NCBI GenBank assembly: GCA_900316075.1
Contig: ONBT01000011.1
Span: 1-58,457 of the forward strand
Length of the DNA: 58,457 nucleotides
Origin: an uncultured Lachnospiraceae bacterium
Lineage (GTDB): Bacteria; Bacillota; Clostridia; Lachnospirales; Lachnospiraceae
Direction: 5' to 3'
Under the pieces are notes generated by a model, which saw only the letters and a program-made list of their open reading frames with translations, did not search any database and was not told the origin of the DNA. Below, piece after piece: positions 1 to 8,469 of the stretch (positions within the stretch are counted from its first letter, which is position 1; every line of letters starts with the position of its first letter). The translations under genes were made by a program, and so were the position numbers.

Positions 1-47
1 TGTTCATGAAACCTTTCTTTTTCCGCCTCGGTAAAAGTCATTGGCAT
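1..47 (-). CDS. 5' end of an unidentified leftward gene (partial)
   Basis: Reading leftward, an ATG at 47 opens a frame that stays open to the window edge and begins MPMTFTEAEKERFHE. A GGGAGGA ribosome-binding site sits about 7 nt upstream (54-60), which makes this a credible start. Only 15 codons are visible, so the product cannot be named. An extended -10 sequence near 129-134 may be its promoter. Confidence 0.55.
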   Translation of the reverse strand, partial: MPMTFTEAEKERFHE

Positions 48-128
48 GGCAAATCCTCCCTCGTCTTTTGTCCGGTTGTCCTTGCATGCCAATCAAACGC
101 TTTTGTTTTCAATCGTTTTCTCCTTTCG

Positions 129-137
129 ATTATAGCA
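129..137 (-). promoter_or_regulatory. Extended -10 promoter element for the leftward gene
   Basis: On the minus strand the sequence reads TGCTATAAT, an extended -10 element, about 80 nt upstream of the partial gene at the left edge. No clear -35 hexamer is visible at the usual spacing. Confidence 0.4.
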
Positions 138-157
138 TCTGAACGAGTGCATTTCTA

Positions 158-397
158 TTCCCATTGCGTGACGGGAACAAAAGAAAAGTGGGTGATGAGG
201 CCTTCCGGAGGGAAGAGACCCTGCTGCGAGCGCAGCTGCGGCGAGATGCCGCGTGAAGATATTAATATTATGTTAAGAATATATTGCAATTGCAAATGTA
301 AGTCAAGGGGAAAGTTTGGGCGACCCACCCGACAACCTCCCTATGAGAGATCAAGTCGCAGGAGCGGCGGATTTCAACAAATACAGAAATAAGCGAC
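158..397. other. Intergenic stretch with no recognisable gene
   Basis: No reading frame here looks coding. Around 258-300 it is AT-rich. I see no RNA gene or further promoter. Confidence 0.4.
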
Positions 398-424
398 GAC
401 GGCCCGGGGAAATCCCGGGCCGTC
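398..424 (-). terminator. Terminator of the dlt operon
   Basis: An 11-bp perfect GC-rich stem (GACGGCCCGGG pairing with CCCGGGCCGTC) closes a 5-nt loop. On the minus strand it is followed by a T-rich stretch (GCTTATTTCTGTATTTG). It lies 80 nt beyond the dltX stop, so it probably ends the dlt transcript. Confidence 0.7.
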
Positions 425-435
425 GATCTGCGTCG

Positions 436-471
436 TGGGTATATAGTTTGTTTCAATACAAAAGTCCACCA
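436..471 (-). repeat. 36-nt interspersed hairpin repeat, single copy
   Basis: On the minus strand this begins TGGTGGACTTTTGTATTG and ends CTATATACCCA. It belongs to the same family as the arrays at 31266-31405 and 48385-48524. The outer 4-nt arms are TGGT and ACTA here and TGGC and GCCA or GCTA elsewhere, so pairing is kept despite base changes. It lies between dltX and its terminator. Confidence 0.65.
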
Positions 472-506
472 CCTTGCCTTCCGCCAACTGCGCGAACTGC
501 CGCCTG

Positions 507-668
507 TCAGAACTCCGCGTACGTAAACTCCGGGGAAGAGAGCCCGCCGGCGAAGACCAGGAAGATGTAGAGAAGGACCATCATCGCAAAGAAGAAGAGG
601 GTGTACTTCCAGAACTCTTTGTCACTCAGCCGGTTCTTGATTCGTGTAAAAAGAGTAAATCGTTTCAT
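507..668 (-). CDS. dltX: DltX, small membrane protein of teichoic acid D-alanylation
   Basis: A 53-residue protein starting at the ATG at 668, inside the last codons of dltD in another frame, and ending in PEFTYAEF. Residues about 22-40 form one hydrophobic membrane segment. The size, single helix and C-terminal aromatic (F/Y)xYxEF ending match the DltX family, whose C-terminus is known to matter for D-alanyl transfer with DltB and DltD. In many Firmicutes dltX precedes dltA; here it is the last gene of the operon. It is short and overlaps dltD, so it is easily missed. Confidence 0.8.
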   Translation of the reverse strand: MKRFTLFTRIKNRLSDKEFWKYTLFFFAMMVLLYIFLVFAGGLSSPEFTYAEF

Positions 669-1827
669 CGATCAGCAGCCATCCTTTCTGCCAGGGGTGT
701 ACGGCGTCCGTGAGGAGGCCGGGCTCGTAGGAGTAGTCCGAGAGGTCCACTTCCTTCGCCCCGTAGTCTGCGGCAATATCCGCCACCTTTTGGCTCAGGT
801 ACTCCCGCTGGCTGATGCCCAGGGAGGTGTAGTCGTACCAGTAGGCATTGACCGGGAGCAAAACGATTTCCGTTTCAATGCCCTCTTCCTTTGCAATTGT
901 AAGGAAGAGCTTCAAGTCATTATATTCATTGGGCCCGTCCAGACGGGTATTTCTATGGAGGTTGCCGGAGGTCAGATATTTGGAGCGGAACTTCTTCTCC
1001 CACTGGCTGTCACTGACATTGAGGGGATTGTTGTGCTCATCCGCCGTGGCCGCGTCCGCCTCATCCCACATGGTCTCCCACTCGGACCAGGAGGGCATCA
1101 CGCCGCTTTCTCCGACGGTTTCGGCCTGGTCCTTGCCCGGGGCCTTTTTCAGATTCTTGTGATTCAGTTTTACGGCGGCTGCCAGCTGGGCCCGCTCCCG
1201 CTCCATCTGCAGCCAGCCCGTGAAGAGGCCTTCGAAGAAGCGGAAATATCCTGTATCTTCCCCGAGAAAGGCAGCGTTGTAGAGCCGCACCTTTTTCTGG
1301 AGGTTTACATTATTCTTGGAAAGCTCTTCGGCCCGGGCGGCGATGGCTTTTCGGGTCTCCATGGAAAGGTGCCTGTTTGTCAGCGTTCCGATGTAGGCCG
1401 AGTCCGAAAAGCGGGCAGCGAAGGCTTCCGGGGCCATGCCCGCGTTCTTGAACCAGGTCGGAGACAGGAGGAGGACCGCCTTTTTGTACTTCATGTCCGG
1501 GGCCAGGGCCGCGAGGTTCATCGCATGGGTGAAGCACTGGCTGTAGGGCTGGCCGATCAGCAGGACGTCCATGTCCTCTTTCGAGAACATATTTTTAATA
1601 TGATATTTCGTCTTCTTCCCGTGGTTGAATTCCGAGGAGCCCATGACGATCATGGTCTTCTCGTTCAGATTCGCGGCCAGGGCCGGAATGCAGCGGTCCT
1701 TCTGTGCGCTGTACCAGGTTGCAAAACCCGGGTCCGTGAAGCTGACCCGCTCCACGGCTTCATTCACGCAGAGGGCGAAGATCAGAAAGAGGACGAAGGC
1801 CGTTAAGAAGGCCTGCAGCTTCTTCAT
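622..1827 (-). CDS. dltD: DltD, D-alanyl transfer protein
   Basis: 401 residues. One N-terminal membrane segment (about residues 7-23) is followed by an extracellular SGNH-like domain. The early block around VMGSSEF fits the catalytic serine motif of DltD, and VDLSDYSYEPGLLTDAVHP near the C-terminus carries the Asp-x-x-His of the family. DltD acts outside the membrane in the last step, moving D-alanine to teichoic acid. Its ATG overlaps the dltC stop by 4 nt (ATGA), so the two are translationally coupled. Length is normal for the family. Confidence 0.9.
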   Translation of the reverse strand: MKKLQAFLTAFVLFLIFALCVNEAVERVSFTDPGFATWYSAQKDRCIPALAANLNEKTMIVMGSSEFNHGKKTKYHIKNMFSKEDMDVLLIGQPYSQCFTHAMNLAALAPDMKYKKAVLLLSPTWFKNAGMAPEAFAARFSDSAYIGTLTNRHLSMETRKAIAARAEELSKNNVNLQKKVRLYNAAFLGEDTGYFRFFEGLFTGWLQMERERAQLAAAVKLNHKNLKKAPGKDQAETVGESGVMPSWSEWETMWDEADAATADEHNNPLNVSDSQWEKKFRSKYLTSGNLHRNTRLDGPNEYNDLKLFLTIAKEEGIETEIVLLPVNAYWYDYTSLGISQREYLSQKVADIAADYGAKEVDLSDYSYEPGLLTDAVHPWQKGWLLIDETIYSFYTNQEPAE

Positions 1828-2135
1828 GCCTTTGCCTTCGCCTCAACGATTGCGATGATCTTGTTCGGGGTGTCCATTTCTTCTCTTGTATATTCCGCGG
1901 GCGCGATAACCACGCCGGTCTTTTCCTCGATCTGCATGAGAAGCTCGATGTAGCCGAGAGAATCAATCAGGCCCTCTTCGACGATATTGATGTCCGGGTC
2001 TTCCTTCACGACTTCGTCCTCGCAGATATTTGCAAGGCTTTCGAGGATTGCGGTCCGGATGTCGACAGCGCCGGCTGCCGGAGCGGCGCTTACCTTTTCA
2101 TTATTCTCTGTTTTCTTTTTTCCAAATAAACCCAT
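1824..2135 (-). CDS. dltC: DltC, D-alanyl carrier protein
   Basis: 103 residues. The carrier fold occupies about residues 25-100 and carries the phosphopantetheine serine in DSLG (Ser59). DltA charges this carrier with D-alanine and DltB/DltD pass the residue across the membrane. The usual length is about 78 residues. The extra part is an N-terminal Lys/Ala-rich extension of roughly 24 residues starting MGLFGKKKTE, which is unusual for this small protein. Its place between dltB and dltD supports the call over a fatty-acid ACP. Confidence 0.9.
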   Translation of the reverse strand: MGLFGKKKTENNEKVSAAPAAGAVDIRTAILESLANICEDEVVKEDPDINIVEEGLIDSLGYIELLMQIEEKTGVVIAPAEYTREEMDTPNKIIAIVEAKAKA

Positions 2136-2150
2136 TGTAAATCTCCTTAT

Positions 2151-3317
2151 TTATGCAACGCCAAACAGATGTCCCGAGAAGATCAGGAAGCCGAACAATA
2201 CGAGGTGTAAGGTCACGGCCCACTCGAGGACCTGAAAGGCTTTATTATTCTTGTGATTCTTGTAGAAGGCAGATTTCTTCTGCCAGACTTCGGTCAGCGA
2301 CAGCAGGGCCCCGTGGTAGAGGCCGTAGAGGATGTAATAGACCGCCGTCCCGTGCCAGAGGCCCATGACGCCCATATTGATGAAGAAGGCAATCGAGGCG
2401 ATGACCAGGTGGGACTTGAATTTCCGCGTCCGCATCAGGTCCATCGTGACCCGCGAGAAGACGAAGTCCCGGAACCAGTGAGACAGGGTGATGTGCCAGC
2501 GGTCCCAGAAGTCCTTGATGTCGAGGGCCAGATAGGGCTTGTTGAAGTTGTCCGGCGTCACGATGCCGAAGATGTACGAAGCCCCGACCGCCATCAGGGA
2601 GTAGCCGGCAAAGTCGAAGAAGAGATAGAGGCCGTACAGGTACATATAAATAATATAACCCCCGACGCTCTCCCCCATTCCGTACTTCTGCAGCAGGTCC
2701 CAGAAGATGGCCGCGAAGACAATCTTGTAGACCATGCCCTGAAGGATTTTCTCGACTCCGTTTCCGGCCAGGTTCAGGTACTCAGGCTTGGGCAGAACCT
2801 TGTAGCAGTCCTCTTTGAAGCGCTCGGACCGGTCGATGGGGCCGGACGTGATGACCGGGAAGAAGACGTCCATATAGAGGTAGGGGAAAAGGCCCACCTT
2901 TTTGATCTGCCCGTCGTAGATCTGGATGATGACCTGGGCCGACTTGAAAGTCATGTAGGAAATGCCCAGGAAACCGAAGACCGAAAAGCCCTCGCTTGTC
3001 TTCGGCAGGTACTTGTTGAGGCAGAGGGGCAGGATCGAGAGGATCAGGAAGAGCCAGTAAAGACGGCCGTTTCGCCCAATTTTTTGTCGAACGATTAAAT
3101 AAACTCTCGCTTCGATATATTCCCAGGCCAGAAAAATCCCGAGGAAAATCAGAGCCGGGACATTATGCCCCATGGAGAGAAATACAAATATAAGGGAGAC
3201 CGCGAAACCGTAATACCGGAGCGGCTTCTCCATGACCCCGAGAATAATGGCCGGTATGCAGGCCAGGCCTAAGCAGATGAAGAAGGAGAGGTCGGAAAAC
3301 AATGCCATGGATCCCAT
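2151..3317 (-). CDS. dltB: DltB, MBOAT-family D-alanine export acyltransferase
   Basis: 388 residues with many hydrophobic helices typical of membrane-bound O-acyltransferases. The conserved catalytic histidine lies in GLWHGT at about residue 320. It forms the channel that carries D-alanine from DltC to the outer face. The first ATG begins 2 nt after dltA ends; a second in-frame ATG three codons later (MALFSD) is also possible because neither start has a strong ribosome-binding site. Family and operon position agree. Confidence 0.9.
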   Translation of the reverse strand: MGSMALFSDLSFFICLGLACIPAIILGVMEKPLRYYGFAVSLIFVFLSMGHNVPALIFLGIFLAWEYIEARVYLIVRQKIGRNGRLYWLFLILSILPLCLNKYLPKTSEGFSVFGFLGISYMTFKSAQVIIQIYDGQIKKVGLFPYLYMDVFFPVITSGPIDRSERFKEDCYKVLPKPEYLNLAGNGVEKILQGMVYKIVFAAIFWDLLQKYGMGESVGGYIIYMYLYGLYLFFDFAGYSLMAVGASYIFGIVTPDNFNKPYLALDIKDFWDRWHITLSHWFRDFVFSRVTMDLMRTRKFKSHLVIASIAFFINMGVMGLWHGTAVYYILYGLYHGALLSLTEVWQKKSAFYKNHKNNKAFQVLEWAVTLHLVLFGFLIFSGHLFGVA

Positions 3318-3318
3318 A

Positions 3319-4884
3319 TCAGAACATTGCCTCCAGGGCCTTGCGGTCCAGCTTGCCGTTATTGGTCATAGGGAAGCTTTCGAAGAAGGCGACCCGCTTG
3401 GGAACCATATAAGCCGGAACCCGCTCTGCGAGAGCATTTCGGATGGCCTTCCTTCTCGCATAGGAGGTGTCGGTCCCGGGCGCCTGCAGTATGCAGGCCG
3501 CGATGCCGTAGATTTCCCCGTCCTTCTTTTCCGGGATAGCGGCAGCGCCCTTGACTCCTTCAATCTGCATGAGATTCTTCTCGATGTCCCCGAGCTCAAT
3601 CCGGTAGCCGTGGAGCTTGATCTGGGAATCGGCCCGGCCGGCACAGTAGACCATGCCTTCTTCGGTTACGAACCCTAAGTCCCCGGTGTGGTAGGCCCGG
3701 TTTCCCTCGCCGTCCGTGAAGAAGGCAGCGGCTGTCTTTTCGGGATTATTGTAATACCCCTTGGCCACCGTGTCTCCGGTGATGATGAGCTCGCCCCGGT
3801 CTCCGGCGGGCAGACGCTTTCCCTCTTCGTCCATGGCATAGATCCCGGTGCCGGGTTTTACAAAGCCCACGGGCAGCGGCTTTTCATCGGAGAGCATGTC
3901 CCGGGTCATCGGAACCGCCGTCACGCAGACCGTGGTTTCCGTGGGCCCGTAGGTGTTGATGATTGCGGCATCCGGGAAGCGGTTCATTAATCGTTCAACA
4001 GTAATTTTCTTCAGCGGCTCCCCGCAGAAGAGGATGGTCTTCAGGTCCGGAAGGAGGTCCGGACCGAAAGAGGGATCCCCGAGACAGAGGTCCGCAAAAG
4101 AAGGGGTCGACACCCAGTAGGTGATGCCCTTGTCTTTGAGATAGGCTGCCCGCGCTGCCGGGTCGTCCACCATGTCGTGAGTCAGGCAGACCACGGCCGA
4201 GCCTGATGCGAGGCCGGTCCAGGTGTCCATGACAGAGAGGTCGAAGGAGAAAGGTGCCTGGTTCAAAAAGACGCCGGCCTTTTCGTCGACTAGACCGACG
4301 GACCAGCCAAGGTAGGCCTCCAGATTTCCGGTCGTGACCTCGACGCCCTTGGGCTTTCCGGTAGAACCCGACGTAAAAATAATATAGTGCACGTCCTCTT
4401 TCCGATTCCACCGGTCTTCCGCAGTAGCCGGGTTTGCCGGTTTTTCTGCGATGGCGGAAATTGCCTCTGCAGAGAGGACGCCTGCTGCCTTCGCAATGCC
4501 CGCTATGTCAGGGACGACGAACTCCTTTGCCGCATCCGGAATTACTATTCCTTCCGGCAGGGCTTCCGTTGCAAAGACCACCGGCGAATTCACGGTTTCG
4601 AGGATGTCGGAAATCCGGCCCGCCGGCATATTGGTATCAAGCGGGACATATGCGTGGCCGCTGCGCACGCAGGCCAGGAAGCAGACGGGCTGCCAGATAT
4701 TTTTGTGGCCGTACACAGGAATTGGCTGTCCTTCCGGAAGGGGAAGTCCAGCCAACCATCCGGCGACCCTGCCGGAATACGTCCACAGTTCTTCGTAAGT
4801 AATCGAGCCCGAAGGCATGACGAAAGCCTTCGCCTGCGGCGTCTTTGCCGCGTGCTCTTCTATAATTTTGAGGATGTTCATCAT
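3319..4884 (-). CDS. dltA: DltA, D-alanine--D-alanyl carrier protein ligase
   Basis: 521-residue adenylating enzyme of the ANL superfamily. The ATP-binding loop TSGSTGKPKG is at residues 171-180, the YGPTE motif is in the middle, and the C-terminal catalytic lysine is in NNGKLDRKAL near residue 511. It activates D-alanine with ATP and loads it on DltC. This is the first gene of the dlt operon. No canonical Shine-Dalgarno sequence precedes the ATG, and the upstream gap holds a GC-rich palindrome (4953-4975). Substrate is inferred from the operon, since ANL enzymes look alike. Confidence 0.92.
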   Translation of the reverse strand: MMNILKIIEEHAAKTPQAKAFVMPSGSITYEELWTYSGRVAGWLAGLPLPEGQPIPVYGHKNIWQPVCFLACVRSGHAYVPLDTNMPAGRISDILETVNSPVVFATEALPEGIVIPDAAKEFVVPDIAGIAKAAGVLSAEAISAIAEKPANPATAEDRWNRKEDVHYIIFTSGSTGKPKGVEVTTGNLEAYLGWSVGLVDEKAGVFLNQAPFSFDLSVMDTWTGLASGSAVVCLTHDMVDDPAARAAYLKDKGITYWVSTPSFADLCLGDPSFGPDLLPDLKTILFCGEPLKKITVERLMNRFPDAAIINTYGPTETTVCVTAVPMTRDMLSDEKPLPVGFVKPGTGIYAMDEEGKRLPAGDRGELIITGDTVAKGYYNNPEKTAAAFFTDGEGNRAYHTGDLGFVTEEGMVYCAGRADSQIKLHGYRIELGDIEKNLMQIEGVKGAAAIPEKKDGEIYGIAACILQAPGTDTSYARRKAIRNALAERVPAYMVPKRVAFFESFPMTNNGKLDRKALEAMF

Positions 4885-4952
4885 TGTTCTACGGTTATAT
4901 TGACGAAACAGAAGGTAGTGTACTCTACTCCTGTGTATATTCTGTGTTGCTT

Positions 4953-4975
4953 GGCGCGAGCCTTGTGCGAGCGCC
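4953..4975. repeat. Dispersed GC-rich palindrome, copy 1
   Basis: A 23-nt imperfect palindrome of the form GGCGCGAGCC...GCGAGCGCC between dltA and the DUF3881-like gene. Its reverse complement matches the copy at 35240-35262 at 22 of 23 positions. A 25-nt relative lies inside parB at 7327-7351. It may act as a terminator here, but no T-run follows on either strand. Confidence 0.6.
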
Positions 4976-4983
4976 GGACGCCG

Positions 4984-5859
4984 TCAGGCGTTTACCTTGC
5001 CCTGCAGCCAGATTTCTCCTTTAAAGCGGCGGCCCTTCTTCGGAATTCCCATCAGGTCTTTTTCATTGACCGTCACTTCGAACTTCATGCTCTCGGTGTT
5101 GATGGTCAGGACCCAGACGGTCTGCATGGTAACCCGGTTCAGGAACTTGTGGGCATCTTCGATGGCGCCGACCACCGCGTACTTGTCGGTCTCCACGCCC
5201 ACCGGCATGAAGGAGGTATCGATGATCTCATAGATGGATTCCGTGGCCAGGCGGGAGGTGATCAGGGAGTAGAGATTCATCTCGTCCATGGACAGGTCTT
5301 CGTAGGCCCGTTCATCCCCGTTTCTTGCGGCCAGCATAAGCTCGCCCTTTTTCTTCCGGGCGTTTTCCGCCCGCTCCACGAATTCCGGAGTCTTTGCTGC
5401 GGGAAGCAGAATGGTCCCGCTCTCGGCCAGGCCCATCAGGGAAGTGCCTCCGAAGAAGACATCCGCGTTCTGCTTCTGGTCCGTCTTCAGGAGGGCCATC
5501 ATGTCCTGAACGAAGTATACGAGGTCCACCCCGATCCGCACATCGTCGCATACGCCATACATACCGTTCCGATCGGTCTGGGGTATTATATTAGTCTCAA
5601 GATTGTTGGACTGCAGCTTGGGCTCCCGGTAGGGGAAGAAACTGTCGAGGACGAATTTTCCGTCCGGCAGATAATAGCCCCGCATGCAGATGCCCATGCC
5701 CGGGGAGACTTCTTTTCGCATCTCGACAATCGGGTTGTCGTCGAGGTCCGTGGCTTCGACAGTGATATCGGGATCGGCAAGGGCCACGTCGTAGAGCCAG
5801 GCGTCAAAATCCTTCTTCGAATAGGAACCGAATCCTATTGCGTTCAGATATTTATGCAA
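4984..5859 (-). CDS. DUF3881-like conserved protein
   Basis: I take the TTG at 5859 as start, giving 291 residues beginning MHKYLNAIGF, because that opening resembles the family as I recall it and because the TTG overlaps the last codons of the upstream gene. A longer frame from 5928 is open but would overlap the neighbour by 77 nt. No signal peptide, membrane segment or catalytic motif is visible. The family is found mainly in Lachnospiraceae and has no known function. It follows parB and the DUF4446-like gene and may be in their transcript. Confidence 0.65.
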   Translation of the reverse strand: MHKYLNAIGFGSYSKKDFDAWLYDVALADPDITVEATDLDDNPIVEMRKEVSPGMGICMRGYYLPDGKFVLDSFFPYREPKLQSNNLETNIIPQTDRNGMYGVCDDVRIGVDLVYFVQDMMALLKTDQKQNADVFFGGTSLMGLAESGTILLPAAKTPEFVERAENARKKKGELMLAARNGDERAYEDLSMDEMNLYSLITSRLATESIYEIIDTSFMPVGVETDKYAVVGAIEDAHKFLNRVTMQTVWVLTINTESMKFEVTVNEKDLMGIPKKGRRFKGEIWLQGKVNA

Positions 5860-6349
5860 GTTTTCCCATTGCCTTTCCAAGTGCTGTCTCTTCCTCGGCG
5901 GCGAGACCCAGCACGGCATTTCCGTCAATGATTTCCTTCACGTAAGTATAGCAGCCGTCCCTGCTGTGGACCACATTCAAAACGTAGCCATTGTTCAGGT
6001 CGTCCAGCATGCAGAGGGCGAAGGAAAGGTTGCCCCCCATTTCGTCGAGGGCGTTGTACTTCTCCAGGCCGAACTTGTTGTAGCAGCCCTTCAGGTGGTC
6101 CTGGATATTTGCGATATTTTTCTCATTGGCGTCGTTGGCGGTCCGCAGGGAATCCACCTGCTCCAGCCGGTAGACGAGGGTGTCCTCGAGGGACTTGGCA
6201 TTCTTCCCCTTCATGAAGACCTCAAGCCGGGTCCGCATCTTTCTCATCTGAACCATATTCACGATGATGAGAATCAGCAGGACGACGGCCGCCGCCGCCA
6301 GACCGATGATGATGTAGTCGGATGGAATTCCGAGATATTGCTGTATCAT
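5852..6349 (-). CDS. DUF4446-like membrane-anchored protein
   Basis: 165 residues. One membrane helix (about residues 13-31) is followed by a coiled-coil stretch (about 60-90) and a globular domain with the DEMGGNLSFALCMLDD block typical of the DUF4446 family. Members often lie next to parB in Clostridia, as here. The function is unknown; the topology suggests a cytoplasmic domain tethered to the membrane. A recurring boundary motif (TTTACATTAGTCAT on the minus strand) lies just upstream of the start. Confidence 0.75.
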   Translation of the reverse strand: MIQQYLGIPSDYIIIGLAAAAVVLLILIIVNMVQMRKMRTRLEVFMKGKNAKSLEDTLVYRLEQVDSLRTANDANEKNIANIQDHLKGCYNKFGLEKYNALDEMGGNLSFALCMLDDLNNGYVLNVVHSRDGCYTYVKEIIDGNAVLGLAAEEETALGKAMGKLA

Positions 6350-6371
6350 GCTATATTACTTTCTTTCTCTT

Positions 6372-6386
6372 ATGACTAATGTAAAA
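6372..6386 (-). repeat. Boundary motif TTTACATTAGTCAT, copy
   Basis: Exact copy of the recurring 14-mer on the minus strand, ending about 22 nt upstream of the DUF4446-like start codon. Confidence 0.5.
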
Positions 6387-6486
6387 CGCGCAGTGGGAGC
6401 CGATTTTCAGCCTTCCAATCAGACGTTATACTTGCCTTTTTTCTCCCTTTGCTTTGCGGATATATGTCGAACAAATATTCGATACC

Positions 6487-7422
6487 TCACATCTGCTGCA
6501 GACGGTCCACCAGGTGGGTCAGTTCATCTTCAGAATAATATTCGATTTCAATCTTCCCGCAGGTCTTGTCCTTGGGTGAAATCTTCACCTTGGTTCCGAG
6601 ATGCTGCTTCAGCTTTTCTTCGGTGTCCGCATAGATGGCGGCCAGAGCCGGGGAGATTTCCTTGCCGGTGGGCTGGCCGGGTTTTTCATTATCCTCTTTG
6701 GCCAGCTTCTTGACGGCCTTCTCCACATCCCGGACGGACATGCTTTCATCGAAGACCTTCTGAGCGAACTCGTACTGCTTGTCCCCGTTTTCAATGGCAA
6801 GCAGGGCCCGCGCATGGCCGCCGGACAGTTTCTCGGTCACCAGCATTTCCTGCACCCGAGGGTCCAGCTTTAAAAGGCGGATCGCATTCGTAATCGTAGA
6901 CCGTTTCTTCGAAACCTTCTCCGCAATCTGGTCCTGGGTCAGGTCGAAGTCTTCCATCAGCTTCTTATAACCCTGGGCTTCTTCTATAGGGTTCAGGTCC
7001 TCCCGCTGTATGTTCTCTATCAGCTGGATTTCCACAATCTCCTGCTCGGAGTAATTGCAGACGATGACCGGAACTTCCTTGAGTCCGGCCTTCTTCGCTG
7101 CCCGCCACCGGCGCTCACCGGCGATGATCATGTAATAGTCGTCCTTTTTCTGAACGAGCAGGGGCTGGAAGATTCCATGCAGCTTGATGGAATCGACCAG
7201 ATTGTCGAGCTCGTCTTCATCGAAATTCTTCCGGGGCTGGTTCTTGTCGGGCTCGACTTTGTTGATGTCCATCATGACCCGGCCGTCGTCGTCCTTCTTT
7301 GTCTCCCCGCCGGAGGACTTCCCCGCGGCGCTCGCGCCATTGGCTCGCGCCGGCGGAATCAGGGCGTCGAGTCCCGCTCCCAGTGCGGAATGTTTTTTCT
7401 TTTTCGTACTTGCTTCAGGCAT
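6487..7422 (-). CDS. parB: ParB/Spo0J chromosome-partitioning protein
   Basis: 311 residues. A Lys-rich N-terminus (KKKKHSALGAGLDALIP) precedes a Ser/Gly-rich linker, the ParB CTPase domain with the GERRWRAAK arginine motif (about residues 100-110), the helix-turn-helix region with KVSKKRSTITNAIRLLKL, and a C-terminal dimerisation domain. ParB loads on parS, spreads, and recruits SMC. Two parS sites lie just upstream of parA. The segment coding ARANGASAAG near the N-terminus coincides with a copy of the dispersed GC-rich palindrome, which suggests an insertion in the linker. Confidence 0.95.
   Translation of the reverse strand: MPEASTKKKKHSALGAGLDALIPPARANGASAAGKSSGGETKKDDDGRVMMDINKVEPDKNQPRKNFDEDELDNLVDSIKLHGIFQPLLVQKKDDYYMIIAGERRWRAAKKAGLKEVPVIVCNYSEQEIVEIQLIENIQREDLNPIEEAQGYKKLMEDFDLTQDQIAEKVSKKRSTITNAIRLLKLDPRVQEMLVTEKLSGGHARALLAIENGDKQYEFAQKVFDESMSVRDVEKAVKKLAKEDNEKPGQPTGKEISPALAAIYADTEEKLKQHLGTKVKISPKDKTCGKIEIEYYSEDELTHLVDRLQQM
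7327..7351. repeat. Dispersed GC-rich palindrome, copy inside parB
   Basis: A 25-nt palindromic segment (GGCGCTCGC...GGCTCGCGCC) closely related to those at 4953-4975 and 35240-35262, here within the disordered N-terminal linker of ParB and in frame. Confidence 0.55.
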
Positions 7423-7456
7423 TTCTATTTCTACCTTCTATGTTTCACATGAAATT

Positions 7457-8221
7457 TCAGTGCCGCGCGATGATTTCGTCAGCGAGCTTCCTATAGCTCT
7501 CGGTTCCGGCCGACTTGCTGTCGTAGAGATTGATGGGCAGGCCGTGGGAAGGAGCCTCAGCCAGACGGACATTCCGGGGAATGATGGTCTCATAGACATG
7601 GGCCTGAATGGACTTCTTCACGGACTCAACAACTTCATTCGAGAGATTGGTCCGGCCGTCAAACATGGTGAAGACCACCCCGTCCATAGTCAGCTTCTCG
7701 TTCAGGCGGTCATGTACCAGGTCAATGGTCATCATCAGCTGGGCAATACCTTCGAGGGCGTAGTACTCACACTGAATCGGAACCAGTACACTGTCGGCCG
7801 TCGTCATGGCATTGATGGTCAGCATGTTCAGTGACGGCGGGCAGTCGATGATGACGAAATCAAAGTCATCTTTCACATAGTCGATGGCGTCCCGCAATAT
7901 GTATTCCTTATTGTTCTCGTCGATCAGCTGAATCTCCGCTCCGGACAGGTCGATATTCGAAGGGATCAGTTTCAGATTCTCGATTCCCTCCACCGGGCAC
8001 ATGCATTCCTTGGCGGAATTTTCTCCCAGCATCAGGTCATAGATGGAAGTCTCCAGCTCGTTCTTGTTCAGGCCGAATCCGGAGGTTGTATTGCCCTGGG
8101 GATCGGTATCAATGACCAGGACTTTCTTTCCTTTTTCCGCCAGGCAGGCCGAGAGATTTATGGTTGTCGTGGTCTTTCCGACCCCGCCCTTCTGGTTTGC
8201 TATTGCAAGTACTGTTCCCAT
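7457..8221 (-). CDS. parA: ParA/Soj chromosome-partitioning ATPase
   Basis: 254 residues from the ATG at 8221, chosen because GGGAG lies 9 nt upstream; a GTG two codons earlier is less well placed. The deviant Walker A motif KGGVGKTTTT is at about residues 10-19, the A' motif DTDPQGN about 40, and the Walker B DFVIIDCPPS about 115. ParA is an ATP-dependent DNA-binding switch that works with ParB in origin segregation and also affects DnaA. It is separated from parB by 34 nt. Confidence 0.95.
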   Translation of the reverse strand: MGTVLAIANQKGGVGKTTTTINLSACLAEKGKKVLVIDTDPQGNTTSGFGLNKNELETSIYDLMLGENSAKECMCPVEGIENLKLIPSNIDLSGAEIQLIDENNKEYILRDAIDYVKDDFDFVIIDCPPSLNMLTINAMTTADSVLVPIQCEYYALEGIAQLMMTIDLVHDRLNEKLTMDGVVFTMFDGRTNLSNEVVESVKKSIQAHVYETIIPRNVRLAEAPSHGLPINLYDSKSAGTESYRKLADEIIARH

Positions 8222-8359
8222 GCACACACTCCCTATTTGTACTTCTTCATTGTTTCATGAGGCAGCCTGTTTTTCCGCCTCCTGTCAGGTCATCTTCACA
8301 GGCCCGGCAAATTTTTGCTAAAGATTTTTCGTGGCCGTCCCTTCCGAGTCACGGGAGGT

Positions 8360-8368
8360 ATTATAGCA
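8360..8368 (-). promoter_or_regulatory. Extended -10 promoter for parAB
   Basis: The minus strand reads TGCTATAAT about 140 nt upstream of parA and 85 nt from the nearest parS site. No good -35 hexamer is seen, which is common for extended -10 promoters. Confidence 0.5.
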
Positions 8369-8453
8369 CTTTGGTCTTTTCATTCCTATTATGGATTTGG
8401 CCTGATTTTCTAGAGATTGTGGTTTGTATTCTAGATGTTGGGGACACGCTCTG

Positions 8454-8469
8454 TGTTCCACGTGGAACA
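8454..8469. promoter_or_regulatory. parS site 1
   Basis: TGTTCCACGTGGAACA, a perfect 16-bp palindrome matching the Firmicutes parS consensus (TGTTNCACGTGAAACA) except at one arm position that keeps the symmetry. ParB binds and loads here. Confidence 0.9.

Noticed and set aside
601-1806. Long plus-strand frame opposite dltD
   Set aside because: Antisense shadow of a clear gene; composition mirrors the codon bias of dltD. The same applies to the long frames opposite gyrB, gyrA, trpB, metG and the GGDEF gene.
7441-7456. Third parS site (TGTTTCACATGAAATT)
   Set aside because: Three mismatches, including the central CACGTG core.
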